Origin: a candidate division LCP-89 bacterium B3_LCP
Lineage (GTDB): Bacteria; Electryoneota; B3-LCP
Length of the DNA: 64,000 nucleotides
Assembly (NCBI GenBank): GCA_005223185.1
Contig: NJBN01000013.1
Coordinates: 21,148 to 85,147 of the forward strand
Reading direction: 5' to 3'
Numbering within the stretch: the stretch's first letter is position 1; each line of letters begins with the position of its first letter. The position numbers were made by a program, and so were the translations under genes. This document shows positions 35,593-44,139 of the stretch, one piece after another. The notes below the pieces were generated by a model. The model had not been told where the DNA came from, did no database searches, and worked only from the letters and a program-made list of their open reading frames with translations.

Positions 35593-37083
35593 TCAAATGA
35601 AAAAGACCCAGGTTATCAGGAAAAAGAGCGGAACCAGAATTCCCACTGACCAGGCCATATAGCCGAAGAAACTGGGCATATCCACATCATTCTCTTCAGC
35701 AATGGACCTCACCATGAAATTCGGTGCATTGCCAATGTAGGTGACAGCACCGAAAAATACTGCCCCAACTGATATCCCTTTAAGGATACTGATAAACTGC
35801 TGACCGGTTCCGCTTTCGATTATTCCGCGTAAGATTTCCGATACCTGCATTTCAGTAAGCCCCAGACGTCCCAGGGATAGATTGAAGAAAGTCAGATAGG
35901 TAGGAGCGTTATCTAAGAAACTGGAAAGCGTTCCGGTTATCCAGAAGAAATGCAGGGGTTCCTTGACAATCTCCACCAGACCTGCCAGTGAACCATTTTC
36001 GCCCGCCCGCAGCATCGTCAGAGCCGGTATAATTGTCATGAAAATCCCGGCGAAGAGATAGGCTACTTCCTTGATGGGAAACCAGGTAAAACCATTGTCA
36101 GTACGAATCTGCTTTCTGGTGGTTTTAACCGATAGAAATACCATCAGGAGGATGATCACATCTCTATAGACGGAGGATGTATTGATGTGGATTCCAAACA
36201 GGGAAAAACTACCTGCATGCCACATGCCGGACATGAGGACTGCGCCCATTATACCCATCAGGAAGATCAGATTATGCAATCCTTCAATCTTAATGGATGG
36301 CTTTACTTCCAAATCGCCCTTTGGTGAGCCTGCACGTTTGAACAGGAAACTGTCCAGAGCAAAGTATAACATAAGTAATATTAGAGACATAAACGCCATG
36401 TGGGGAAATAGGTTCATGGTCCAGAAGAAGGGAACGCCGTGAAGGAAACCTAAGAAGAGAGGTGGGTCACCCAGGGGTGTGAGTGACCCACCTATATTAG
36501 CTACCAAGAAAATGAAGAACACGATGGTGTGCATTTTGTATTTCCGGAACCTGTTTGACCTAATCATTGGGCGAATCAGTAGCATAGCCGCTCCGGTTGT
36601 GCCGATCCAGCTTGCTAAAATGGTACCGATCAATAAGAGTATGGTGTTGGTCAGCGGCGTGCCAATTGGTGTGCCCCGTACCAATATTCCCCCCGAAGCA
36701 GTAAACAGTCCCCACAACAGGATGATGAACGGGATGTAATCCAGGAAGTAAATATGCAGGATTTCGTAGAGGGCTTCTCCTCGGAAAATCAGCAAAAACG
36801 GCAGGGCGAATGTTAACGCCCAGAACGCAGAGATTTTACCAAAATGGCGATGCCAGATTACTGGAGCAAATAAGGGAAACAGCGCGATGGAAAGCAATAT
36901 ACCGACAAAAGGCAGTGCAGACCATAGCGGAAGATTTGCTCCAAGAGAATCAGTTGTGTGTGCCGTTTCTGCAACATCTGGCTCAGTGCTATGCTCACCG
37001 GAAGCTAATACGATTGATGATAGCAGGAAAATGAGGAGGAGCACCGTTATAGAGATAACGGTCTGTTTTTTTAGGTATTGCAT
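35593..37083 (-). CDS. nhaD: Sodium:proton antiporter, NhaD type
   Basis: This 496-residue polytopic membrane protein of the ion transporter superfamily has an N-terminal signal-like segment and about twelve helices. The conserved loops are present: GTPIGTPLTNTILLLIGTILASWIGTTGAAMLLIRP, FLVANIGGSLTPLGDPPLFLGFL and SSFLDNAPTYLTFFN followed by GNAPNFMVRSIAEE (given as motifs). These are typical of NhaD antiporters, which expel Na+ in exchange for protons and help in salt and pH tolerance. It is followed closely by a universal stress protein gene. Confidence 0.88.
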   Translation of the reverse strand: MQYLKKQTVISITVLLLIFLLSSIVLASGEHSTEPDVAETAHTTDSLGANLPLWSALPFVGILLSIALFPLFAPVIWHRHFGKISAFWALTFALPFLLIFRGEALYEILHIYFLDYIPFIILLWGLFTASGGILVRGTPIGTPLTNTILLLIGTILASWIGTTGAAMLLIRPMIRSNRFRKYKMHTIVFFIFLVANIGGSLTPLGDPPLFLGFLHGVPFFWTMNLFPHMAFMSLILLMLYFALDSFLFKRAGSPKGDLEVKPSIKIEGLHNLIFLMGIMGAVLMSGMWHAGSFSLFGIHINTSSVYRDVIILLMVFLSVKTTRKQIRTDNGFTWFPIKEVAYLFAGIFMTIIPALTMLRAGENGSLAGLVEIVKEPLHFFWITGTLSSFLDNAPTYLTFFNLSLGRLGLTEMQVSEILRGIIESGTGQQFISILKGISVGAVFFGAVTYIGNAPNFMVRSIAEENDVDMPSFFGYMAWSVGILVPLFFLITWVFFI

Positions 37084-37215
37084 ATTCTGTTATTAGCGTA
37101 TGGCTGATGAGATCTTCATTATGAGTTATGTTTTTTCAGTGATCAATATTGCATCCCATTAAGTGTATTTCTAAGGAGTGTAATATACTGTTCTTAATCT
37201 ACTAGAATATTAATC

Positions 37216-38163
37216 TTAAATAGAAGCTTCCTTGACTGCCATCGCCATTAAGGGAATCATCAGTTCATGATGACCGGTAATCTGGTAGCCCTTTCCGCCG
37301 GAAAGTGTAGGTCTTTGCACCACATTGACTCTGGGTCGATAATGCTGTATCATATCGAAGTTGGCGGTGGTGAAGTTATCACAAACGAAACCTAAATTAC
37401 GCGCCACTGTAAGAGCTTTCAGGAAGACTTCCGGCAGAACCACTGCAGAACCGAAATTGAGGACAACACCGCCATTTCCAATATCGGACACCAGCCTGGC
37501 GAATATACGGAAATCCCGCAAGGAGAGGTCACCAATAGCGGCTCCGTCCGCTGACGGTTGCTGGTGGATGATGTCCGTTCCCAGAGCTACATGCACGGTA
37601 ATGGGAATCTCCATTTTGTATGCCTGGCCCAACAGGCTTACATTCAAATTTTTCGCTTCGTTTCTGACAAGTTCACGCCCTACGGCTTCACCGAAACCTA
37701 ATTCGTCTGTTCGACCTTTCTTTACAGCCAAATTGATAAATTCGCCAGTCTCCTTCGCCATACCGAAAGTCCCGTCAGCTATATTGGCGGCAACATCCTC
37801 CGATGTTTTTCCAAATTGAGACAGCTCCACATCGTGGATAACGCCCGCACCATTCATCGCTAATGCGGTGATGAATCCCCCTTCCATCAGGTCGATGATA
37901 ACCGGTGAAAGACCTACCTTGATGACGTGAGCGCCCATCATCACTATGACCGGCTTTTTATTTTCCTTCGCCGCGACTATGTCATTGACAACGCTCTTAA
38001 GATCATCTGCTGCCAGGATTTTTGGCAGCGAATCCCACCAGTCCTTGAATGATGAGCCTGATTTAACGGGCTCGCCCAGGAAATCCAGTTTCACCTTACT
38101 GTGCCGCTGGTCGATGGGATAAAGTTTGACTTTTTCAATTTCGATTTCGGGATAGCGTGACAT
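37216..38163 (-). CDS. Conserved protein of unknown function, possibly deoxyhypusine-synthase-like fold
   Basis: This 315-residue soluble protein has no signal peptide. Strongly conserved-looking blocks include GAHVIKVGLSPVIIDLMEGG, ALAMNGAGVIHDVE, FGKTSEDVAANI...GTFGMAKETGEFIN, HVALGTDIIHQQPSADGAAIG and ITGHHELMIPLMA. The alternating Rossmann-like pattern and the NGA..IHD motif recall deoxyhypusine synthase, but the lysine-containing GGG..KH site of that enzyme is not seen. I recognise it as a conserved bacterial family without being able to assign a reaction. It is the last gene of a three-gene unit with the eRF1-like and amidotransferase-like genes. Confidence 0.55.
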   Translation of the reverse strand: MSRYPEIEIEKVKLYPIDQRHSKVKLDFLGEPVKSGSSFKDWWDSLPKILAADDLKSVVNDIVAAKENKKPVIVMMGAHVIKVGLSPVIIDLMEGGFITALAMNGAGVIHDVELSQFGKTSEDVAANIADGTFGMAKETGEFINLAVKKGRTDELGFGEAVGRELVRNEAKNLNVSLLGQAYKMEIPITVHVALGTDIIHQQPSADGAAIGDLSLRDFRIFARLVSDIGNGGVVLNFGSAVVLPEVFLKALTVARNLGFVCDNFTTANFDMIQHYRPRVNVVQRPTLSGGKGYQITGHHELMIPLMAMAVKEASI

Positions 38164-38192
38164 TTTATGGCCGTTGGCTGTTAGCAGTTAGT

Positions 38193-39467
38193 TTATGTCT
38201 TTTGCTCTTTTTTCCGTGCTGCAGGGAACAGCACATTATTCAAAATAAGACGGTAACCGGGAGAATTGGGGTACAGTTCAAGCTGCGTGGGAGGGTCACC
38301 CACCTGGTGCCGGTAATCTTCCGGATCATGCCCGCCATAAAAAGTAAAGGTACCCTTTTCATAGTCGCCATGCAAGTATTTTACTTCGTCGGTTCCTTCC
38401 ACTTCCCCCATTATTACTATCTCTTTTTTAATCAGATGTTTGCGGTACGCTGTGGTCTGCCCCATGAAGCCTTTTACCACAGAAGTGTGACATTGTGTGA
38501 GCATGGTGGGGACGGGATCATATTTCGCTGAAAATTCAAACAGAGTAAAGTAGTCCAGCATATCGCCTCGAGGTGATCTTCCGGTCTTGGGCGTTGTGTC
38601 TATGTCGGAAAATTCGTAAACCAACGGATCCGTGATCAAGGTGAAGTTTTCAAATACGAAGGTTTTACTGAAATCTAATTTTTTCTGGCAGTCCGGATCG
38701 AACGGTGTGCCATCGAAGACAGCGGCGGCGATATCCACACCCTCAGCGGACAGCGCCACGTCGTAGCTATCCGTCGCTGAACACATAGCAAAGAGGAAAC
38801 CCCCTCGTCCGACATACTCCTTTATTGCCCGCGCCACCGCTTTCTTCTCCTCCTGGACTGTGCTGTATCCCAGTGAATGAGCTATCTCTTCATGCAAAGC
38901 CTGCTGGTCGATGTACCATTTAGCACCGCGATAGACAGCGTAAAATTTGCCATACTGTCCGGTGAAATCTTCGTGGTGAAGGTGAACCCAATCATACTGG
39001 TGAAGTTTTCCTGAAAGAACCTCCTCGTCATACACTTTGTCGTACGGTATCTCGGCATATTCTAAGACTAAAGTCACTGCATCATCCCAGGGTTGATTGT
39101 TGGGGGGGACATATACTGCTATTTCGGGCGCTTTTTCCAGGAGGATTCTCTCCATGTTCTCCCGTTCTATCTCACCTATGATCGCTGCGGTCTGAGAAGC
39201 GCTGGCAATTTCGTAGCTGATTCCCCTCAGGCGGCAGAGTCGTTCCAGAGGAGATGATGCCGGAGCTAAGAAGCTGCCTCCGCGGTAATTCAGCAGCCAT
39301 TCGATGTCCACGCCCTGTTCCAGAGTCCAATAAGCTACTCCATAAGCTTTCAGATGATCTGTCTGGTTCAGATCCATAGGTATGATAATATTCTGAGTTT
39401 TCCCCGGTTCGAAGAAAAGCAGAACTATGATTATAATCAATCCAAATTTTTGCCTGATCATCTTCAT
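38193..39467 (-). CDS. Exported conserved protein, often labelled asparagine synthetase B
   Basis: This 424-residue protein has an N-terminal signal peptide (FGLIIIIVLLFFEPGKTQ). It begins NIIIPMDLNQTDHLKAYGVAYWTLEQGVDIEWLLNYRGGSF, with later blocks DWVHLHHEDFTGQYGKFYA, GGFLFAMCSATDSYDVAL and TFTFYGGHDPEDYRHQVGDPPT. I know this family mainly from FCB genomes, where automatic annotation calls it asparagine synthetase B. The sequence lacks the N-terminal Cys and the ATP-binding motif of that enzyme, so I do not accept the function. The GGxLFAMCSATD segment looks like a glutamine-amidotransferase-like (GATase1) fold elbow. It starts only three bases after the stop of the eRF1-like gene. Confidence 0.6.
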   Translation of the reverse strand: MKMIRQKFGLIIIIVLLFFEPGKTQNIIIPMDLNQTDHLKAYGVAYWTLEQGVDIEWLLNYRGGSFLAPASSPLERLCRLRGISYEIASASQTAAIIGEIERENMERILLEKAPEIAVYVPPNNQPWDDAVTLVLEYAEIPYDKVYDEEVLSGKLHQYDWVHLHHEDFTGQYGKFYAVYRGAKWYIDQQALHEEIAHSLGYSTVQEEKKAVARAIKEYVGRGGFLFAMCSATDSYDVALSAEGVDIAAAVFDGTPFDPDCQKKLDFSKTFVFENFTLITDPLVYEFSDIDTTPKTGRSPRGDMLDYFTLFEFSAKYDPVPTMLTQCHTSVVKGFMGQTTAYRKHLIKKEIVIMGEVEGTDEVKYLHGDYEKGTFTFYGGHDPEDYRHQVGDPPTQLELYPNSPGYRLILNNVLFPAARKKEQKT

Positions 39468-39470
39468 TGA

Positions 39471-40622
39471 TTAAACACTAAACCTTAAGATTGCGCCTAT
39501 CTTTCCATGTTCTGCTAAACCAGCATCAGGGTGGACATGTTCGATGATGCTGCCGGTTTTAATCGCTGCTTCGATCACTTCATCAACCATGTCTGCAACC
39601 TGCGTCGTATCGCTTCCACAACCGGGACATTTCTTCTTCTCTATTCCGTACAGCCCGCAATTACGGCAGATAATCCCTGGTGTATGCCAACCATCCTGTA
39701 CTAAGAGGATATGCACCGCGCCCATCTGCAGAGCGTGAACCGTATCGTCCAAACCGATTACTCCCAGACCGCGGCTGTGCGCGGAATCAACTAACTGCTT
39801 AACCAGCTTCTTTTCCTCTATGGTCTCAACGTTACGTTCGATAACTACGACATCCTCTAAGATCTTTGATTGATGAGTTTTACCCGGTTCAGCGGAAAAA
39901 CGCCCCACTAAATGCTCTTTCAGAGCGGGATGCATGAAGTTTTCGAACTGACCCAAAAGCTGTTGTTGACCTCCTAACACCAAGTATTCATAATGGCGGC
40001 GGTGATACAGGTGGAAGAGTGTCTCCGAAACCCTTCTGAAATGCTTCTGCAGGTCCTCTTCTTCCTTTTTGGATTTTCCCCGGTCAGCGGAACCCGGGCT
40101 GTCCACAGTTGATAATTTCAGACCGGCTTCTTCCGTTTTAAAAGCACGATCCAACTTAATGATTTCACCTATATAAACTTCATACAGCTCCGCGTTGCTC
40201 TTATCCAGAAGAAGTACACCATAGCGGTGGTATTCATCAAGAATCAATGTCAATGGGCGCACATGCAGGGTTTGTTCCATTACCAACAGCGAAGGAACGG
40301 GGCGAGGCAAACCCACCACTCGCCACAAACCGGTTTCCATACAGGCAAAGATTGCGAGTCCACGAGGCTCATACCCACGCGTTAGTTCGTCATCAAGGTA
40401 CTTCTCTATTTTGTCCAGATCTGACGTCAAGCCCATACGGACGTCATCTTCAAGTTCACTGCTTTCAGTGGTCTTTCTGCCTTCGCGCACTAAGTTGCGT
40501 GCAGAGACCTTCTGTTCATCCAGTGAAAAACGAGACCCATCCGTATTCAGATAGAAACTGATGATTGGTTGACGTTCGGATTGAAAATCCAAAAGATCTT
40601 CAATTTCGGTGTAAGTGATCAT
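39471..40622 (-). CDS. Bacterial eRF1-like (baeRF) protein with zinc ribbon
   Basis: This 383-residue protein has the layout of archaeal/eukaryotic release factor relatives in bacteria. The N-terminal domain has ISFYLNTDGSR, the middle RNase H-like domain has ELYEVYIGEI and YEYLVLGGQQQLLGQFENFMHPALKE, and the C-terminal L7Ae-like domain has LVKQLVDSAHSRGLGVIG...DDTVHALQMGAVHILLV. The last domain carries a zinc ribbon (CRNCG...CPGCG), as in aRF1. Such baeRF proteins are thought to act on stalled ribosomes or as nuclease-like rescue factors. The GGQ in the middle domain may be accidental. An AGGAGA ribosome site precedes the ATG, and the gene starts a three-gene unit. Confidence 0.75.
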   Translation of the reverse strand: MITYTEIEDLLDFQSERQPIISFYLNTDGSRFSLDEQKVSARNLVREGRKTTESSELEDDVRMGLTSDLDKIEKYLDDELTRGYEPRGLAIFACMETGLWRVVGLPRPVPSLLVMEQTLHVRPLTLILDEYHRYGVLLLDKSNAELYEVYIGEIIKLDRAFKTEEAGLKLSTVDSPGSADRGKSKKEEEDLQKHFRRVSETLFHLYHRRHYEYLVLGGQQQLLGQFENFMHPALKEHLVGRFSAEPGKTHQSKILEDVVVIERNVETIEEKKLVKQLVDSAHSRGLGVIGLDDTVHALQMGAVHILLVQDGWHTPGIICRNCGLYGIEKKKCPGCGSDTTQVADMVDEVIEAAIKTGSIIEHVHPDAGLAEHGKIGAILRFSV

Positions 40623-40724
40623 GGTTTTCTCCTGTTATTGTAGTAGTAGGAGCGTTTATACGAAGATAGAAGCATAGTTGTTTCTCTTAGTTCTTTTTGT
40701 GATTGCAATTCATTGGAAAATCAT

Positions 40725-42512
40725 TCATTTAAGTAATATCATCTTCCCGCTGCCCTCAAAATTACCAGCAGACATGCTATATAAGTAGACACCAGACGCT
40801 AATCCAGAGGCCTCGAAAGTGACTTCATGAATACCCACAGTTCGCCAGCCATCAATCAGTGTGGCTACAACTCGACCTTGGACATCGAAGACCTGTAGTG
40901 TAACATGGGTAGCTACAGGCAATTCAAATAGGATGGTTGTAACTGGATTAAAGGGATTAGGGAAATTCTGATATAAATGAAATCCATTTGGAAGCGGTGT
41001 TCTTTCTTTCTCTTTTACACCCAACCATCCGCTGGCTCCATCACCTCCATAGACACCCATATCATTTCTTATTGTACCTAAAGCCGGCCACAAAGCAAAG
41101 CCAGGATTTTGTGGATCTTCAGGGTCATCGTATTGTGGACCAGGATTGCCAGTGTCAACGCAAGGAGAATTAGGACCCAGATGGTAGTCGCTGAAAGGGC
41201 CGGTTATAAATAAAGGATCCTCGTCAATATTACCCTGGCCAAACCAACCATACTGGATATTACTATACGTTATATTAATACTGGCTGCCCAATCAAGGAA
41301 AATCTCTTGTGTTGAAAAATTCCTGATAACACAATTAAAAACCTCAGGACAACACGAATGTACATATATTCCGCTTCCATACTCTGCAGTATTGTCTGCT
41401 ATAACACAGTTAATTATATAAGGATAAGAATCATCACGGCACCAAATACCCCCGCCAGAGTAAGCAGTGTTTCCGCAAAATAAGTTATTATTAACAATGG
41501 GACTTGAATTGTCATAAAACATTATTCCACCACCATAGTAATTACCTGCTGAATTACCAATAACCTCATTATTAGATATAATAGGATTGGAATCAGTTCC
41601 ACAGCAAATTCCACCACCATTTATTGTTGTGTTATTATGGATGATATTATCCATAATAACACCGTTAAATCCCCTTACAAATATTCCACCACCACTACCT
41701 GATGCAACATTATTTATAATTGTATTTGAGTAAATCTCAGGATTAGCCCAATTAGACCATATACCCCCACCATCACTGGAGTAGCTTCCAATAGCAAGGT
41801 TGTCACTAATATAATTGCTGGTGATTATAGGTGCAGCAGCTTCATCACAACCGATCCCGGCACCGTCAATGGCATAATTATTGATAATTTCGTTATTTTC
41901 AATTAGGGGTGATGAATTAGTACAATGAATTGCCGCTCCAACATTTGCTACATTATCGTCGAAGCAACAATTCCTAATATGAGGATCAGATTGATCTTGA
42001 CAGTATATGCCGCCGCCGTAATAATCTGCCAGACAGTTAGTAAATAAACAATTTGATATTGTAGGATTTGATTCAAGGCAATAAACTCCTCCGCCATTTT
42101 TGTCTTCATTTGGGCCGTAATTTGCGTATGCAGCACCATTTATAAACTGACAATACTTTAATGTTGACTCATCAGCGGCATTTAAGAATCTGATACCATG
42201 CCAGCCCCCATAGTAAATCTCATATGCATACCAAGCTGATGAATGAAATCTTATCGTGTCTGTCTCAGCACCAATAGCCATTAGGGTTGCATTACTATCA
42301 ACAATCATCTTATAGTGGCTGTTAAACCAAATGTATACACCCGGTTCAATTGTCAGACTTGAATCGGGGGGTATACGTATCTCACCTGTCACAAACACAG
42401 TGTCTGCAGACCAAACACCTGCAACATCCCCAGAAACATAGATGGCTTCTGCAAATGTAAGTTCAATTATTAGCACTAGGCTACAAATGAGAAGTAGATG
42501 GAGGTTCTTCAT
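40725..42512 (-). CDS. Secreted right-handed beta-helix protein with T9SS domain
   Basis: This 595-residue protein has a signal peptide (ending LTFAEA) and GAGGTG before the ATG. The N-terminal cap (VSGDVAGVWSADTVFVTGEIRIPPDSSLTIEPGVY, in part) is the same module that begins each half of the 17889-21881 protein. It is followed by about ten coils of the form GGGIxCxxxSxPIISNNxxxxNxA, then CVDTGNPGPQYDDPEDP and a sorting domain (YQNFPNPFNPVTTILF ... GKMILLK). It lacks the Ig-like module seen in several relatives. A surface-exposed or released beta-helix with unknown ligand or substrate is the best call. Confidence 0.83.
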   Translation of the reverse strand: MKNLHLLLICSLVLIIELTFAEAIYVSGDVAGVWSADTVFVTGEIRIPPDSSLTIEPGVYIWFNSHYKMIVDSNATLMAIGAETDTIRFHSSAWYAYEIYYGGWHGIRFLNAADESTLKYCQFINGAAYANYGPNEDKNGGGVYCLESNPTISNCLFTNCLADYYGGGIYCQDQSDPHIRNCCFDDNVANVGAAIHCTNSSPLIENNEIINNYAIDGAGIGCDEAAAPIITSNYISDNLAIGSYSSDGGGIWSNWANPEIYSNTIINNVASGSGGGIFVRGFNGVIMDNIIHNNTTINGGGICCGTDSNPIISNNEVIGNSAGNYYGGGIMFYDNSSPIVNNNLFCGNTAYSGGGIWCRDDSYPYIINCVIADNTAEYGSGIYVHSCCPEVFNCVIRNFSTQEIFLDWAASINITYSNIQYGWFGQGNIDEDPLFITGPFSDYHLGPNSPCVDTGNPGPQYDDPEDPQNPGFALWPALGTIRNDMGVYGGDGASGWLGVKEKERTPLPNGFHLYQNFPNPFNPVTTILFELPVATHVTLQVFDVQGRVVATLIDGWRTVGIHEVTFEASGLASGVYLYSMSAGNFEGSGKMILLK

Positions 42513-42552
42513 AATTTCACCTCACAAATAAATGCTAGAGGCAGTCTTTGTA

Positions 42553-43338
42553 CTACCCCGATCTGTGATTCCCCAGGCTCACACCGCCGATGGGTACGGG
42601 CTTTATGGGCCCCTCGGCGCGCCCTTCGATGAACTGACGGACGACCTCGTTGTCAGTGTTTTTCACCTCTTCAGGTGTTCCATCGAAGAGGATGACGCCG
42701 CGGTGCAGCATCACGATGCGGTCTGCAACCTTGTAAGCTGAAACCATATCGTGAGTAACGGCTATAGTGGTAACGTCCAGTTCGTCATTCAACCGAATGA
42801 CAAGTTCGTTGATGATATCCGCCATGATGGGATCCAAACCGGTGGTCGGTTCATCGTAGAGGACATACTGCGGATTCATAGCAATGGCGCGCGCTAATCC
42901 CACCCGTTTCTTCATCCCGCCGGAAAGCTCGGCGGGTTTTAAGTCCTGAATGTCAGGCAGACCGACCTGACGCAGTTTTTCATCTGAAATCTCGGCGATT
43001 CTATCAGGGGATAAATCGGTATGTTCTGTAAGCCCTAAGGACACATTTTCGCGCACGGTCATGGAATCGAATAAAGCCGCGCCCTGGAAGAGCACACCGA
43101 ATTTATGCCTGACCTTATATAATTCCGACTCCTTCAGACTGGTAATATCCGATCCATCTATTATAATCTGCCCGGAATCTGGCGTTAACAGACCGATTAA
43201 GAGCTTTAACAGCACGCTTTTACCGCAGCCCGACCTGCCGATTATAACGATGGATTCACCGGTCCCAATGGTGAGATCGACACCCTGCAGGACAGGCTTA
43301 TCTTCGAAAGACTTTGTCAATCCCTTGATTTCTATCAC
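42553..43338 (-). CDS. mlaF: MlaF-type ABC transporter ATPase
   Basis: This 261-residue ABC ATPase has Walker A GRSGCGKS (~33-40), Q-loop LFQGAALFDSMTV, signature LSGGMKKR, Walker B YVLYDEPTTGLDP and the switch histidine in VTHD. The GMKKR signature and LFQ.GALFDS are typical of the MlaF/MkL group, which powers phospholipid or lipid transport between the two membranes together with MlaE. It starts 12 bases after the mlaE stop. No mlaD-type substrate-binding gene follows; the next gene is a secreted beta-helix protein. Confidence 0.92.
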   Translation of the reverse strand: MIEIKGLTKSFEDKPVLQGVDLTIGTGESIVIIGRSGCGKSVLLKLLIGLLTPDSGQIIIDGSDITSLKESELYKVRHKFGVLFQGAALFDSMTVRENVSLGLTEHTDLSPDRIAEISDEKLRQVGLPDIQDLKPAELSGGMKKRVGLARAIAMNPQYVLYDEPTTGLDPIMADIINELVIRLNDELDVTTIAVTHDMVSAYKVADRIVMLHRGVILFDGTPEEVKNTDNEVVRQFIEGRAEGPIKPVPIGGVSLGNHRSG

Positions 43339-43350
43339 GATGGTTCTTGA

Positions 43351-44121
43351 TTAGAACAGTAAAGTCGCCATTAGATAATCTGCTATCAATATCAGTATTG
43401 CGGATAACACGAATGACCGAATAGTAGCCTTGCCCACCCCTTCGGCGCCACCCGTGGTGGCAAAACCGATGTAACAACCGATAAGTGATATAATGGCGCC
43501 GAACATAGTGGCTTTGTAGAGACCAGCCATAATATCATGAACGTGAAAATAAGTGGGTATCTCGCTGAAGAATATTTGTGGCGGTATACCTAAAAAGAGC
43601 TGCGCCACCAGGAACGCTCCCAAAACTGCGATGAAGTCAGCAAAGATCACCAGGATAGGCATCATGAATAAGCCGGCGAAAAAGCGCGGCACGGCTAAGT
43701 AACGGACAGAATTTATTGCCAGCGATTCCAGGGCGTCGATCTGCTCGGTTACCTTCATGGTTCCCAATTCGGCTGCGATGGACGACCCAATTCGTCCAGC
43801 CAGAATGAGAGCCGTCAGCACCGGTCCTAACTCGATGACTACAGCTTTGTACGTAGCCAATCCCAGGAATCGAACAGGGACATAGCCCTCAATCTGGTAG
43901 TTGGTCTGCCAGGCAGAAACAGCACCGGTGAAAGCGCCAACCATCAACACAATGGGAAGGGAGTTATAACCGATAGCTATCATCTGCTCAAAAAGGAGGG
44001 CACGATCTTCTATCAGCTTTTTGGAAAAGAAAAGGATCTTGCCCAGTAGAGAGAAAATCTCCCCGGCTTCGTTGAAGAACCGGTAGGTGACCGCACCCAG
44101 ACGGGTGATAGCTTTACGCAT
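43351..44121 (-). CDS. mlaE: MlaE-type ABC transporter permease
   Basis: This 256-residue membrane protein of the MlaE/YrbE family has five or six helices. The conserved core is ELGPVLTALILAGRIGSSIAAELGTMKVTEQIDALESLAI, preceded by MVGAFTGAVSAWQTNYQI. With MlaF it forms the inner-membrane part of a lipid transporter that keeps the outer membrane asymmetric. It starts 18 bases after the stop of the protease-TolB-barrel gene, so it is probably in one transcript with that gene and ccsB. Confidence 0.92.
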   Translation of the reverse strand: MRKAITRLGAVTYRFFNEAGEIFSLLGKILFFSKKLIEDRALLFEQMIAIGYNSLPIVLMVGAFTGAVSAWQTNYQIEGYVPVRFLGLATYKAVVIELGPVLTALILAGRIGSSIAAELGTMKVTEQIDALESLAINSVRYLAVPRFFAGLFMMPILVIFADFIAVLGAFLVAQLFLGIPPQIFFSEIPTYFHVHDIMAGLYKATMFGAIISLIGCYIGFATTGGAEGVGKATIRSFVLSAILILIADYLMATLLF

Positions 44122-44139
44122 TAGTCAGGAACGTGAAGA

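Noticed and set aside
38193-39467. Asparagine synthetase B
   Set aside because: The N-terminal catalytic Cys and the ATP pyrophosphatase motif are absent and the protein has a signal peptide.
39471-40622. GGQ in the eRF1-like protein as a true peptide-release motif
   Set aside because: It lies in strand context YLVLGGQQQLLG of the RNase H-like domain core, not in an exposed loop with flanking basic residues as in release factors.
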